Positions 35,012 through 44,601 of a stretch of 64,000 nt of DNA are shown piece by piece. The DNA is from Bog-473 sp963781955 (GTDB lineage: Bacteria > Actinomycetota > Acidimicrobiia > Acidimicrobiales > RAAP-2), in assembly GCA_963781955.1 (NCBI GenBank), contig CAWAHU010000001.1, positions 1,364,001-1,428,000 on the forward strand. Direction: 5' to 3'. Position 1 is the stretch's first letter, and each line of letters starts with the position of its first letter. The notes below the pieces were generated by a model. That model was not told the origin of the DNA. It saw only the letters and a program-made list of their open reading frames with translations, and searched no databases. A program made the translations under genes and the position numbers.

Positions 35012-36062
35012 CCGACAGCGCCGGCGGCAGGTCGGTTCGCACGGGCCGCGACGATCGTCCGATGTTTGTCGGTGGACGAGAGACCAAGAGGGGCGGTGGG
35101 CCGGGGGCGAAACGACCGGCGCCAGGCGGCGGGGGCGCAGCAGCCGTTTCGCCCGTCGGCATCTGGAAGGCGATCACGGCCGGGGTTGGCGCCACCGGTC
35201 GCGGGCACCTCGCCTTCCGACTGGAGCGTACCGGGTTTTGACGCCGGCGACGACGGGTATCGCACGAGCGGCGTCGCCTGCGTCGTCCTTGGTCGGTCTC
35301 CGCTGGAGGCGTCAGCTCGCCCCACTCTGCTGTGACACGTCTCCTGCCCCTTGGAAGACGGGCAGGGTGGGGCGAGCCCCATCATCACGCCGGGAGGGTC
35401 CGGCCCGGCCGGGGCCGGTGGGTGATGTCCAGATGCCACCGCGACGGCCGCCTTCATGCTCAGAGCCCGTCATGCTCAGAGGAACGTGTGCCGGCATCGC
35501 CCGTTCCCCGTCGTGGAGGGTGAACGCGGCACGGAGGGGCCGAGGCCTGCCTCGATCGCCACCAGCACGCAGGGCTCCACCCGGCCACGGCCGAGCCCCA
35601 CCTCGCGTCAGGCGGCACGTACCTCAGCCAGGCCACTCCGGGCCGTGCACTGCTCACTCATAGGGCAGGGCATCGACCAGGTCAACGCCGAGGGCGAGCT
35701 GGCCGCCGAAACGTCTGCATCGAGCTGCGGGCGCAAGCTTCGCCCCCCGGGGTCCGCTGAGCTCGCGTGAGCGCGTGCTCCCGGCCTTCGCCCGGTACCT
35801 GCCGGACCGCCTCGCGAAGGCCTGACCGTGTTTCGCCAGCCGGGCAACGGGTATCGCACCAGCGGTCAGTCCCAGCCCCGCTGCGCGGATCCTCCCAGCC
35901 CCCTCTGATTCGACGGCGGGGCGGGATTGGCTCGCGGGTATCCTCGGGGACGGGCCGATCAACCGGCTGACAATTCGCGCCGCGGCCTCTCTGCAGGACC
36001 GGGCGGCGATGTTACGTTGCCTCCGCTGGTCCGATTCCGCGGAAGAGGGGGCGAATGGAGGC
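35012..36062. other. about 1 kb without a supported gene
   Basis: All frames are low-complexity or overlap without conserved patterns. It contains two copies of ACGGGTATCGCAC[G/C]AGCGG (35253-35271, 35847-35865). It separates the accessory region from the core genes that follow. Confidence 0.5.
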
Positions 36063-38564
36063 GTGAGGCAGCAGCGACCCGGCGCGCGCGCCGCATTCAG
36101 CGTGACGGCACGCGCTGCCACGGCCATTGCCGCCGTGCTGGGCTCGGCCGCGGTGCTCACCGCGGCGCCGCACGTCGCCGCCGCCTCGGGGATCGTCCCG
36201 CCGTCCAACCCGTCGGTCAGCGAGCCGCCCCCGGTGATGCCGCATTGCACCACCTCGCCGGTGAACGACACCAGCGTGGCGTGCATCGACTCGGTGCTGC
36301 ACGACATCAACTACGGGCGATCGCTCGAGGGCCTCGGGTCCATGGTCCTCCCGAGCGACTACGCGACCGACAGCGTGTCGATGCAGCAGCTGATCATCAC
36401 CGACGAGGAGCGCGGCGACCGGGGGCTCTCGCAGTTCTCGGGTCTCGACCCGGCCCTGAACACCGCAGCCGTGGCCGGGGCGCAGACCAACAGCGACCCG
36501 GCGATACCCCCGGGGTATCAGTACTACGCCGGCGGGGGATCGATCTTCGCCCAGGACTACACCCCCCTCGGCGCGGACTTCGCCTGGATGTACGACGACG
36601 GTTTCGGCGGCACCAACATGGACTGTCCGACGGCGGGTGCGAGTGGCTGCTGGGGGCACCGTGACAACATCCTTGCCCCCCTGACGACCAACGGCTCGGA
36701 GACGGCGCAGATGGGCGACGGTGACTCCGCCGTCGGCCAGGGTGCGCAGTACGCGCAGATCTTCGTGGAGCAGAAGAACCCGGCGGACTCGCTGGTCGAC
36801 CCCGTCACACCTTCCGCGCTCCCGACGCCGTCGACCCCCACGCCGCCCGACGTCGTGCAGGTTTCCCCGGCCTCGTCGGCCAACACCGGCGCCGGCACGC
36901 CGGTGACGATCGAGGGCAACTACTTCGGCAGCTCGCCGACCGTGTACTTCGGAGGAGTGCAGGCCACCAACGTCCACGTGAACTGGGACGGCGAGCTCGT
37001 GGCCGACGCCCCGGCCGATCCGGCAGGCTCGGCGGCGGACAAGGTGGTCGTGACCGTGACGACGAGCGCCGGGTCGTCGAGCTCGAGCCCCATGTCGATG
37101 GTGAACACGTTCACCTACGCACCGGCGAGTGCACCGACGGTGACCACGGTGAGCCCGGTGTCGGGACCGCTGATCCCCTCGGGCAGCATCACCATCAATG
37201 GGTCCAACTTCTTCAACGGGGGAGTGCCGCCGATCGTGGACTTCGGCGGCGTCGCCAGCATCGGGTCGATCTCCTGGAGCTCGCACCAGATCACCGCCAC
37301 CATCCCCCCCTCGGTGACGCCTGGCACGGTGAACGTGACGGTCACCACGTCCGGCGGCACCAGCGCGGTCTCCGCCGCCGATCAGTACACCTACACCGGG
37401 AGCGGCGCTATGGTCGCGCCGGCCATCACCAGCGGCAACGCCACCACGTTCTCCGCCGGGACGACTGGCGTGTTCGACGTCACGACCACCGGTACCCCGA
37501 ACGTCAGCGCGGTGACCGACACCGCGTTCAACGGTTGCACGCCCTCGGTGCTGCCCGCCAGCATCAAGCTCGACTACGCCGGCGGCACCAGGGCGACGCT
37601 GCGGGGGACGCCGCAGGCCGGCGACGGCGGGACGTACACCGTGTGCCTGGTCGCCTCCAACGGCCAGCCGCCCGCGGCCACCCAGGCCATCACGCTCACT
37701 GTGAACGCACCACCACCACCACCACCGCCGCCGCCACCACCACCACCACCGCCCCCACCACCGCCACCACCACCGTCCCACGGCTACTGGCTGGTCGGGT
37801 CCGACGGCGGCATCTTCAGCTTCGGCTCGGCGCAGTTCTACGGCTCGACGGGCTCCCTGCACCTCCAGCGGCCCGTGGTCGGCATCACCCCGACCTCTGA
37901 CCGTGACGGCTACTGGCTCGTGGCCTCCGACGGCGGGATCTTCGCCTTCGGGGACGCGGGCTTCCACGGCTCCATACCCGGGACGGGCCTCTATCCCGCC
38001 GGGTCTGGTCTCCCCCACAGCCTGAACGCGCCCATCGTCGGCATGGTCCCCTCGTCCGACGGAGGCGGCTACTTCATGGTCGCCTCGGACGGCGGCGTCT
38101 TTGCGTTCGGCGACGCCAGGTTCGAGGGCTCGTGCCCGGGCATCGGCGGGTGCCACGGCGCCGCCGTGTCGGTGATCCCCGACGCCTCCGGGAACGGCTA
38201 CTGGGTGGTCACGAACACGGGCGCGGTGTACACGTTCGGGGACGCCGCCAACTACGGGCAGCCTGGGACCCAGACGAGCCCCATCAGCGCGGCCGTGGCC
38301 ACACCGGACGGCAAGGGGTACTGGATCCTCGACCAGGCGGGTCAGGTGTTCGCCTACGGGAACGCCGTGTTCATGGGCAGCCTGTCGGCGGGCACAGCAG
38401 GCGGGCTGAACCCGGCGGCCGCCGTCTTCGCCACGTCCGACGGAGGCGGCTACTGGGTCGTCACGGCGCTCGGGAAGGTGGCGGCCTTCGGGGACGCACC
38501 GGCCGACGGCGACATGTCGAGCACCCACCTCAACAGCTCCATCATCGCCGCGTCCGGCTCCTGA
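36063..38564 (+). CDS. secreted CAP-TIG-polyproline-repeat surface protein
   Basis: 833 residues from GTG 36063. After the signal peptide (ATAIAAVLGSAAVLTAAPHV) comes a CAP/SCP-like domain (about 60-255; AGASGCWGHRDNILAP is the characteristic motif), two IPT/TIG beta-sandwiches (about 265-365 and 370-465; VSPASSANTGAGTPVTIEG, VSPVSGPLIPSGSITINGS), an Ig-like domain, an uninterrupted run of about 27 Pro (near 550-576), and six GYWxVASDGG-type repeats to the C terminus. The proline rod and repeats suggest a stalked surface module; the repeats match those at 18471-19868. Role unknown, perhaps binding cell-wall or host polymers. Confidence 0.88.
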   Translation: MRQQRPGARAAFSVTARAATAIAAVLGSAAVLTAAPHVAAASGIVPPSNPSVSEPPPVMPHCTTSPVNDTSVACIDSVLHDINYGRSLEGLGSMVLPSDYATDSVSMQQLIITDEERGDRGLSQFSGLDPALNTAAVAGAQTNSDPAIPPGYQYYAGGGSIFAQDYTPLGADFAWMYDDGFGGTNMDCPTAGASGCWGHRDNILAPLTTNGSETAQMGDGDSAVGQGAQYAQIFVEQKNPADSLVDPVTPSALPTPSTPTPPDVVQVSPASSANTGAGTPVTIEGNYFGSSPTVYFGGVQATNVHVNWDGELVADAPADPAGSAADKVVVTVTTSAGSSSSSPMSMVNTFTYAPASAPTVTTVSPVSGPLIPSGSITINGSNFFNGGVPPIVDFGGVASIGSISWSSHQITATIPPSVTPGTVNVTVTTSGGTSAVSAADQYTYTGSGAMVAPAITSGNATTFSAGTTGVFDVTTTGTPNVSAVTDTAFNGCTPSVLPASIKLDYAGGTRATLRGTPQAGDGGTYTVCLVASNGQPPAATQAITLTVNAPPPPPPPPPPPPPPPPPPPPPPSHGYWLVGSDGGIFSFGSAQFYGSTGSLHLQRPVVGITPTSDRDGYWLVASDGGIFAFGDAGFHGSIPGTGLYPAGSGLPHSLNAPIVGMVPSSDGGGYFMVASDGGVFAFGDARFEGSCPGIGGCHGAAVSVIPDASGNGYWVVTNTGAVYTFGDAANYGQPGTQTSPISAAVATPDGKGYWILDQAGQVFAYGNAVFMGSLSAGTAGGLNPAAAVFATSDGGGYWVVTALGKVAAFGDAPADGDMSSTHLNSSIIAASGS

Positions 38565-38735
38565 CCGCCCCCTCCCGGCGGTGCCCCGGCCCCTGGACAT
38601 CCGGCCCCTCGGGCACGTGACCCGGTCGTCCCACGCTGCCGGCGTCGCGCACCGGGGCCTCGGAATCTATGGTGGTGCGCGGCGCCGGAGCGGGGCCGCA
38701 CCGGATCCAGGGACGGCGAGTCCGAGGAGGCAGAC

Positions 38736-39509
38736 ATGGGCATCTTCCAGCGGGCACACGACATCGTGCAGGCCAAGACCAACAAGGCGCTCGACGCCGC
38801 CGAGAAGCCGGACGAGATGCTCGACCTCTCCTACGAGAAGATGCTCGAGCAGATCACGCAGGTGCGCCGGGCGCTCGTCGACATCGCGGCCTCGCGCAAG
38901 CGGCTCGAATTGCAAGAGGAGCAGTTCCAGCACACGGTCGACCACCTCCAGGACCAGGCCAAGCAGGCGCTGCAGGCCGGTCGCGAGGACCTGGCGAAGG
39001 AGGCGCTCTCCCGCAAGGCGGCGGCCCAGCAGCAGATCGACCAGATGGAGCCCCAGCGCCAGCAGCTGGCCGAGGAGGAGAAGAAGCTCACGCAGACCCT
39101 CGACGCCCTGCAGAAGCGGGTGAACGACTTCCGCACCCAGAAGGAGACCCTCAAGGCCCAGTACACCGCGGCCAAGGCCGTCGCCTCGGTCGACGAGAGC
39201 GCCGCCGGGATCTCGAAATCCTTCAACGACTCGGGCGCCACACTGCAGCGGGCCCAGGACAAGATCGCCACCATGCAGGCCCGCTCGGGTGCCCTCGACG
39301 AGCTCCTCGAGTCGGGCGTCCTCGAGGACGTCGGCGGCGGGACCGACGACATCCAAAAGGAGCTCGACCAGCTCGGGAAGGACAGCCAGGTCGACGCCGA
39401 GCTGGCGGCGCTCAAGGCCCAGGTGGGGCAGGGCGCGCCCGCCCCCGAGGCCATCGCGGCGGCCCCTGCGGATGGGGACCGCTCGGGGGACGAGGCACCG
39501 GCCTCCTGA
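38736..39509 (+). CDS. pspA: PspA/IM30-family membrane-stress protein
   Basis: 257 residues. MGIFQRAHDIVQAKTNKALD is the amphipathic N terminus of PspA, followed by a long coiled coil (residues about 25-190, Gln/Glu/Lys/Leu rich). It forms rods that stabilise the inner membrane (ESCRT-III superfamily). The last 35 residues are an Ala/Pro/Asp tail not found in the enterobacterial protein. No PspF- or PspBC-like partner is adjacent. Confidence 0.9.
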   Translation: MGIFQRAHDIVQAKTNKALDAAEKPDEMLDLSYEKMLEQITQVRRALVDIAASRKRLELQEEQFQHTVDHLQDQAKQALQAGREDLAKEALSRKAAAQQQIDQMEPQRQQLAEEEKKLTQTLDALQKRVNDFRTQKETLKAQYTAAKAVASVDESAAGISKSFNDSGATLQRAQDKIATMQARSGALDELLESGVLEDVGGGTDDIQKELDQLGKDSQVDAELAALKAQVGQGAPAPEAIAAAPADGDRSGDEAPAS

Positions 39510-39521
39510 GCCGGAGCCTCG

Positions 39522-40487
39522 TCAGGCGCCGGGCGTGCCCGCGACGAGGCGGGCCACCACCTCGGCCAGCTCGTCACCGCGGTCCTCCTGGACGAAGTGC
39601 CCCGCTCCGCCGATCGTGGTGTGTGCTTGCGCCCGAGCACCGGGCACCTCGTGCCGAAGGATCTCGTCCCAGCCACGGGTCGCCGGGTCGCCGTCGGAGA
39701 ACGCGGTCACGAAGGGTCCGTCGAAGCGGCCGAGCTCTTCGAGCGTGCGGCGATTCAGCCGTGCGCAGGCGCTCGATGGCGTCAGGCCCATCAGGAGGGG
39801 GAGCTGGCGCGGCCCGGCACAAGAGACCTCGTCGGGGAATGGCGCGTCGTAGGCCGCCAGCACGTCGTCGGGCAGCACCGATTCGGTCGCTCCTTGGACG
39901 AAGAGGCTGGGACAAAACGGCGACAGCTCCTGGGTCAGCCGCTGGTAGTCGAGCAATGCCTGCGCCACGGCGACGCTTCCGGCGCCATCGGCGTGGCAGG
40001 CCCACGCCAGGTGCCCAGCCAGGGCGGGGTCCGCGGTGTGCAGCACGGTGTTCGTGGCCACGACCCGGCGCACCAGGCCCGGACGCGTGTGGAGGAGCGC
40101 GAGGCCGAACGGTCCTCCCCAGTCCTGGACGACGAGGGTGACGCCGTCGAGCCCCACCGCGTCGGCCAAGTGCGCCACCCAGTCGACGTGGGCCTGCACG
40201 GTGTGCGCCGTACGCGCCACCGGTTTGTCCGAGCGCCCGAAGCCGACGAGATCGGGCGCCACGGCCCGCAGCCCGCGGGCGACCAGTCGCGCCACTACCG
40301 AGCGGTACAGGTAGGACCACGTCGGCTGCCCGTGTAGCAGGAGCACCGCCTGGGCCGTCGCCGGCCCCTCGTCGACGTAGTGCATGCGCAGGCCCTCGGG
40401 CAGGTGGACGTAGCGGGGGTCAAAGGGGAAGCCGGGCAGGCTGCCGAAGCGCTCCTCGGGCGTCCGCACGAAGTCCACGGCTTCCAT
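39522..40487 (-). CDS. haloalkane dehalogenase-like alpha/beta hydrolase
   Basis: 321 residues. HGQPTWSYLYR carries the oxyanion and halide-binding Trp; VVQDWGGPFG is the nucleophile elbow with Asp instead of Ser and the Trp that follows it in dehalogenases; the His is in GAGHFVQED. This is the haloalkane dehalogenase pattern (hydrolysis of a C-halogen bond to an alcohol). Related fluoroacetate or epoxide hydrolases remain possible. It converges with pspA, 12 bp apart. Confidence 0.85.
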   Translation of the reverse strand: MEAVDFVRTPEERFGSLPGFPFDPRYVHLPEGLRMHYVDEGPATAQAVLLLHGQPTWSYLYRSVVARLVARGLRAVAPDLVGFGRSDKPVARTAHTVQAHVDWVAHLADAVGLDGVTLVVQDWGGPFGLALLHTRPGLVRRVVATNTVLHTADPALAGHLAWACHADGAGSVAVAQALLDYQRLTQELSPFCPSLFVQGATESVLPDDVLAAYDAPFPDEVSCAGPRQLPLLMGLTPSSACARLNRRTLEELGRFDGPFVTAFSDGDPATRGWDEILRHEVPGARAQAHTTIGGAGHFVQEDRGDELAEVVARLVAGTPGA

Positions 40488-40536
40488 CGTGCCTCACCGC
40501 TGGCGGGGCCGGCGCCGGGCTGGTGGACTCTCGGCC

Positions 40537-41685
40537 GTGGACCAGGAACGCTGCGACGTCGCGGTGATCGGTGCCGGTCTCGTGGGCCTGGCCCTGGCCT
40601 ACGAGCTGGCCTGCCTCGGGGTGCGGGTGACCGTGGTCGACGCCGGGCATCCGGGGCGAGCCACCGACGCCGGGGCGGGGATCCTCTCGCCGGCCACCAG
40701 CGTCGTGACCGAACCCGAGCTGTGGCCGTTCCTGCGCGGCTGCGGCGCCCACTACCCGGTCCTGCTCGAGCGGGTGGTCCGTGACGGGGCCGACGCCTCG
40801 GGAGCCGCCTACGCCGCCTGCGGTGTCCTGTCGCTCGGCCTACGGGCGCACGAAGACGAGTGGTTCGCACCCTTCGCCGAGGTGGCGCTGCGGCGCGCGC
40901 CCGCAGACGTGTCCGAGATCACGCCCGCCGAAGCCCGGGCGCGCTTTCCGCCCCTGGGGCCCGTCCACCGCGCCCTGTTCGCCCCCGCGTCGGCGCGCGT
41001 GGACGGCCGAGGACTGGCCGCCGCGCTCCGCCACGCTGCCGCAACCCGCGCCGTGGCGTTCGTCGAGGGAACGGCACTCGGCCTGGTTCCCGGGCCCGGC
41101 CCGGGCCATCGTGTCGACGCGGTTCGGGTGGAGGGCCACCCTGACGTGCGGTGCGAGGTGCTGGCCGTGGCCGGCGGCGCCTGGACGGAAGCCGTGGCCG
41201 GGTGGCTCGAGCGACCGCTGCCGGTCGGGCCCACCAAGGGCCAGATCGTCCATCTGGGCGTGGAACGGGAGACGGCGGCCTGGCCGATCGCCCAACCGCT
41301 GCTCACGCACTACCTCGTCCCGTGGCCCGGAGGGAGGGTGGCCTGTGGCGGGACCTTCGAGCCGGGTGCGGGGTTCTCTGTCGACGTCACCGCGTCGGGC
41401 CTCTTCGAGCTGCTGCGTGAGTGCCTCGCCGTGGCGCCGGGCCTGGCCGGGGCCCGCTATCTCGAGACGCGCGTCGGGCTACGGCCAACCTCCCTCGACG
41501 ACCGGGCACTGGTCGGGCGGGTGCCCGGCTGGTCCAACGCCTGGGTGGCGACCGGCCACGGCGCCAACGGCCTGCTGCAGGGGCCATACAGCGCCCGCCT
41601 GCTGGCACACGCCGCGGCCGGGGTGGCGATGCCCGCGGACGAGCCCATGCTGCCGGCGCTCTTCGACCCGGCGCGGTTCGCCTGA
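40537..41685 (+). CDS. FAD-dependent amine oxidoreductase (DadA/ThiO type)
   Basis: About 382 residues from GTG 40537. CDVAVIGAGLVGLALAYELA is the FAD-binding Rossmann motif. The DAO core shows VGPTKGQIVHLG, RVGLRPTSLDDRALVGR and WVATGHGANGLLQGP. It oxidises a small amine or amino acid. Similar in plan to thiO at 44602-45723 but clearly a separate branch. The substrate is not predictable. Confidence 0.85.
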   Translation: MDQERCDVAVIGAGLVGLALAYELACLGVRVTVVDAGHPGRATDAGAGILSPATSVVTEPELWPFLRGCGAHYPVLLERVVRDGADASGAAYAACGVLSLGLRAHEDEWFAPFAEVALRRAPADVSEITPAEARARFPPLGPVHRALFAPASARVDGRGLAAALRHAAATRAVAFVEGTALGLVPGPGPGHRVDAVRVEGHPDVRCEVLAVAGGAWTEAVAGWLERPLPVGPTKGQIVHLGVERETAAWPIAQPLLTHYLVPWPGGRVACGGTFEPGAGFSVDVTASGLFELLRECLAVAPGLAGARYLETRVGLRPTSLDDRALVGRVPGWSNAWVATGHGANGLLQGPYSARLLAHAAAGVAMPADEPMLPALFDPARFA

Positions 41686-41771
41686 CACCGGCCGCAGGCT
41701 GCCTGCGCGCGGGTCCTGCGCCGCGCCCGCACATCCACCCGGGCCGGCGCCGGGCCGGGGAGACTGGAGCC

Positions 41772-42755
41772 GTGCTCAGGGGGACGCTGCACCAGGGCGG
41801 CGGCGACGTGCCGGCGACGACCGAGAACGTGCTCGCAGCCCTGGCCGGCTCGGACTTCTTCTGGCTCGACCTCGACGACGTCGAGCGGGACGACATGGTG
41901 AGCGAGCTGCTGCGCACGCACTTCGGATTCCACCCGCTGGCCGTGCGCTCGGCCGAGCAGTTCTCCCAGCGCCCGCGCCTCGACGAGTACGACGGCTTCG
42001 CCTATCTGGTGGCCCGCGGCGCCGATCCCGACAAGAGCGGCAGTGCCGAGGTGCACTGCTTCTGGACCGACCGCTACGTGGTCACCGTGCACCGGGGAGA
42101 CTGCGAGGCGCTGGCCGAGGTGCGTCAGCGGCTGAGCCGCCATCCGGCCCGTCAGGCCGCGCCGCCACAGATCCTCGTCGTCTACCTCGTCGTGGGGGAG
42201 CTGGTCGACAGCTTCTTTCCCTACCTCTCTGACTTCGATGACCGGATCGACGCGCTCGAAGACGAGATCCTCAAGGCGCCGACCGAGGAGCAGCTGGGCC
42301 AGATCTTCCACATGAAGCGCACGCTCATCGAAGTCCGCAGGCTGGTGACCCCGCAGCGGGACGTCATGGCGAGCATCAATGCCGGCGTGGCCGACGTGCC
42401 CGGCATGACAGACGAGGCCTCGCACTACTTCCGCGACCTCTACGACCACCTGATCCGGCTGAGCGACATCGTCGACAGCTATCGCGACCTGCTCACCAAC
42501 GTGATGGACACCCACCTCTCGACCGTGTCCAACCGACTGAACGTGGTGATGAAGCAGCTGACCATCATCGCCACCATCTTCCTGCCCCTCAGTTGGCTGA
42601 CCGGGTTCTTCGGGCAGAACTTCGCCTACCTGGTGCGCGGGATCGTGGCGCCGTGGACCTTCTACGTCTTTGCCGTGGGCCTCGAGCTGGGCGCCGTGGT
42701 CTTCCTGGTCGTCTTGTTCCGCCGGCGCGGCTGGCTGGGCGGCCCGACGGTCTGA
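41772..42755 (+). CDS. corA: CorA-family magnesium/divalent-cation channel
   Basis: 327 residues from GTG 41772. A cytoplasmic alpha/beta domain is followed by the long stalk helix and two C-terminal membrane helices. The selectivity loop after the first helix reads GFFGQNF, i.e. GQN where most CorA proteins have GMN. It forms a pentameric channel. Longer upstream reading frames overlap the oxidoreductase and are rejected. Confidence 0.9.
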   Translation: MLRGTLHQGGGDVPATTENVLAALAGSDFFWLDLDDVERDDMVSELLRTHFGFHPLAVRSAEQFSQRPRLDEYDGFAYLVARGADPDKSGSAEVHCFWTDRYVVTVHRGDCEALAEVRQRLSRHPARQAAPPQILVVYLVVGELVDSFFPYLSDFDDRIDALEDEILKAPTEEQLGQIFHMKRTLIEVRRLVTPQRDVMASINAGVADVPGMTDEASHYFRDLYDHLIRLSDIVDSYRDLLTNVMDTHLSTVSNRLNVVMKQLTIIATIFLPLSWLTGFFGQNFAYLVRGIVAPWTFYVFAVGLELGAVVFLVVLFRRRGWLGGPTV

Positions 42756-42772
42756 CCCTCCGGGGCGGGCGC

Positions 42773-44239
42773 TCAGGCCGCGGCGGTGCCGGGGCCCGGC
42801 GGCAACCAGTCCGGCCGCGGGGCGCTGTGCACCTCGTAGTCGGCCCACCAGGCGTCACAGTCGTCGGGCACGGGGAACCCGAGCTGCTTGCGTCGGTCGA
42901 CCAGGTCGTGCACCCGCCGCTTGTGCTCCCGCACCAGGGCGAGCATCCCGGCGCTGTCAGCGGGGGCGGCGGCGGCGGACCAGAGATCCTCCTCGAGCCG
43001 CCAGGCGTCGCGGCGCGCCTCGACCAGCTCGTGGGTCCCCTGCGCCACGTCGGCGACGAGGCCCGGCTCACCGGCGGCCAGCACGTCGGCTGCCCGTAGC
43101 CAGCCGTAGTCCTTGTTGATGCGCAGGAGTCCGGGCTCTACCTCGAAGAGGCCCACGATGTCGACGATCGGGTCGACGGTGATGAGGGTGGTCCCGGCTG
43201 GCAGGGCGACGTTGAGGTTGGAGATCTGTCGCTCGGCCACGCCGATCATGCCCATGGAGCGCAGCCCGATCCACCCGGCGGTGGTGGCGGTGTACTCGCG
43301 GTCGTCACGCGGCACGGCCAGGGGGACCGCCACCACGGCGACGATCCGCGTGGCGCCCAGCTCGCGGGCCGCCCGCACCGGGACGACCTCGACCACGCCG
43401 CCGTCGACGTAGTCGTCGCCGGCCATGTGGTGCGGGGGGAACACCATGGGCACGCTGGCCGACGCGATCGCGCCGTCGACGACGTGCACCGGGCCCGCGG
43501 CGGCGCCCGGGGCCGGCGTACGGGCGTCGGACTCGACGATGGTGCCGTGCTCGGTGACGAAGCGCAGCACGCCGGCCCGCAGGGCGGTCACGGCGAGGCG
43601 GAGTTGCAGGCCCGGGCGGCCGATCAGCGCCGGGTCGACCGGGCCGACCCCGTCGGGGCTCCCGTGCCGCAGGGACGCGTCGAGCGGCTCCAGGTTGAGC
43701 ACGGCGTTCCCGCTCGTGCGCAAGTGGCGCCGTACCCGCACCAGGCGGAGGCTCGCCCCGAGCACCAGGCGCATCATGTGGCGCTGGCGGCGCCGCTGGG
43801 CGCGGCGGGCCCGGCGGCGCTCGTCCTTGGCCGAAGCGGCCGGCGGCCCGGGCAGCTGTCCGCCGAGCATGGTCGACGGCGTGAGCGGGAACGGGGGGCG
43901 GGTCCCCTCGGTCAGCTCGTGGTGGATCTCGCGCCCGAGGGCGGTGCCTTCGAGTGCCCCCAGCCATGCCTGCTTCCCAAAGACGTGCTCAGAGTGGGTC
44001 CAGGCCAGGACGTCACGTTCGATCTCGGCCAGGCGGCTGGCGAACTCCGGCCCGGTACGCGCTTGTGCCAGGACGGTTGCCGCCAGGGCGCCGGCGGAGG
44101 TGGCAGTGATGATGTCGGGCACGATGCCCTCGACCCCCACGAGGTACTGCAGCACGCCGACCTCGAAGGAGCCCTTGGTTCCGCCGCCGGCGAGGACGAA
44201 CGCGGTGGGGCCGGGGGTGCCTGGGGTGCCGGGGGGCAT
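42773..44239 (-). CDS. patatin-like phospholipase
   Basis: 488 residues from ATG 44239. AFVLAGGGTKGSFEVGVLQY is the glycine-rich oxyanion motif; the nucleophile motif is ITATSAGAL, with Ala in place of the first Gly of GxSxG; the catalytic Asp is in DGGVVEVVP. The Ser-Asp dyad is therefore intact but the elbow is atypical. A long basic insertion (KDERRRARRAQRRRQRH) lies in the middle. It converges with corA. Confidence 0.88.
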   Translation of the reverse strand: MPPGTPGTPGPTAFVLAGGGTKGSFEVGVLQYLVGVEGIVPDIITATSAGALAATVLAQARTGPEFASRLAEIERDVLAWTHSEHVFGKQAWLGALEGTALGREIHHELTEGTRPPFPLTPSTMLGGQLPGPPAASAKDERRRARRAQRRRQRHMMRLVLGASLRLVRVRRHLRTSGNAVLNLEPLDASLRHGSPDGVGPVDPALIGRPGLQLRLAVTALRAGVLRFVTEHGTIVESDARTPAPGAAAGPVHVVDGAIASASVPMVFPPHHMAGDDYVDGGVVEVVPVRAARELGATRIVAVVAVPLAVPRDDREYTATTAGWIGLRSMGMIGVAERQISNLNVALPAGTTLITVDPIVDIVGLFEVEPGLLRINKDYGWLRAADVLAAGEPGLVADVAQGTHELVEARRDAWRLEEDLWSAAAAPADSAGMLALVREHKRRVHDLVDRRKQLGFPVPDDCDAWWADYEVHSAPRPDWLPPGPGTAAA

Positions 44240-44369
44240 CGGGGGATTCTGGCACCGCACAGGCGGTGGCCACAACGCATGGCACCGGCGGGAGGGCACC
44301 GTGGGGAAGGCGCCTGGGGAAGGCGCCTGGGGGGAGGAGCCGTGGGGAGGGCACTCCGGCGGGTACGCC

Positions 44370-44585
44370 TCAGCCGCCGGCCGCTGCCTCCACCACCTCG
44401 ACACGGGCCCCGGGGGCGAGCAGGGTCACGGCCCACTCCGAGCGCGGCACGATGACGCGGTCGACGGCGACGGCCACGCCACGGGGGTGCTCCTCACCGG
44501 TCAAGTGCACCACCAGGGCGGCCACGGTGGTCCCTTCGGCCAGGAGCACGGGTTCCCCGTTGACGTGCAGGGCCAGGCCGCTCAC
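44370..44585 (-). CDS. thiS: ThiS sulfur-carrier protein
   Basis: 71 residues, GTG start. A ubiquitin-like beta-grasp fold (LALHVNGEPVLLAEGTTVAA) ends EVVEAAAGG; the terminal Gly-Gly is where the thiocarboxylate is made for thiazole synthesis. It follows thiO by 16 bp on the same strand. A GGGGAAGGCGCC direct repeat lies between it and the patatin gene. No thiG is seen in the window. Confidence 0.9.
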   Translation of the reverse strand: MSGLALHVNGEPVLLAEGTTVAALVVHLTGEEHPRGVAVAVDRVIVPRSEWAVTLLAPGARVEVVEAAAGG

Positions 44586-44601
44586 GCCTGCTTCGGGCCC
44601 C

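Noticed and set aside
36012..38600. 862-codon minus-strand frame opposite the CAP/TIG protein
   Set aside because: Shadow of a high-GC gene; Arg/Gly-rich without domains, while the plus strand has clear ones.
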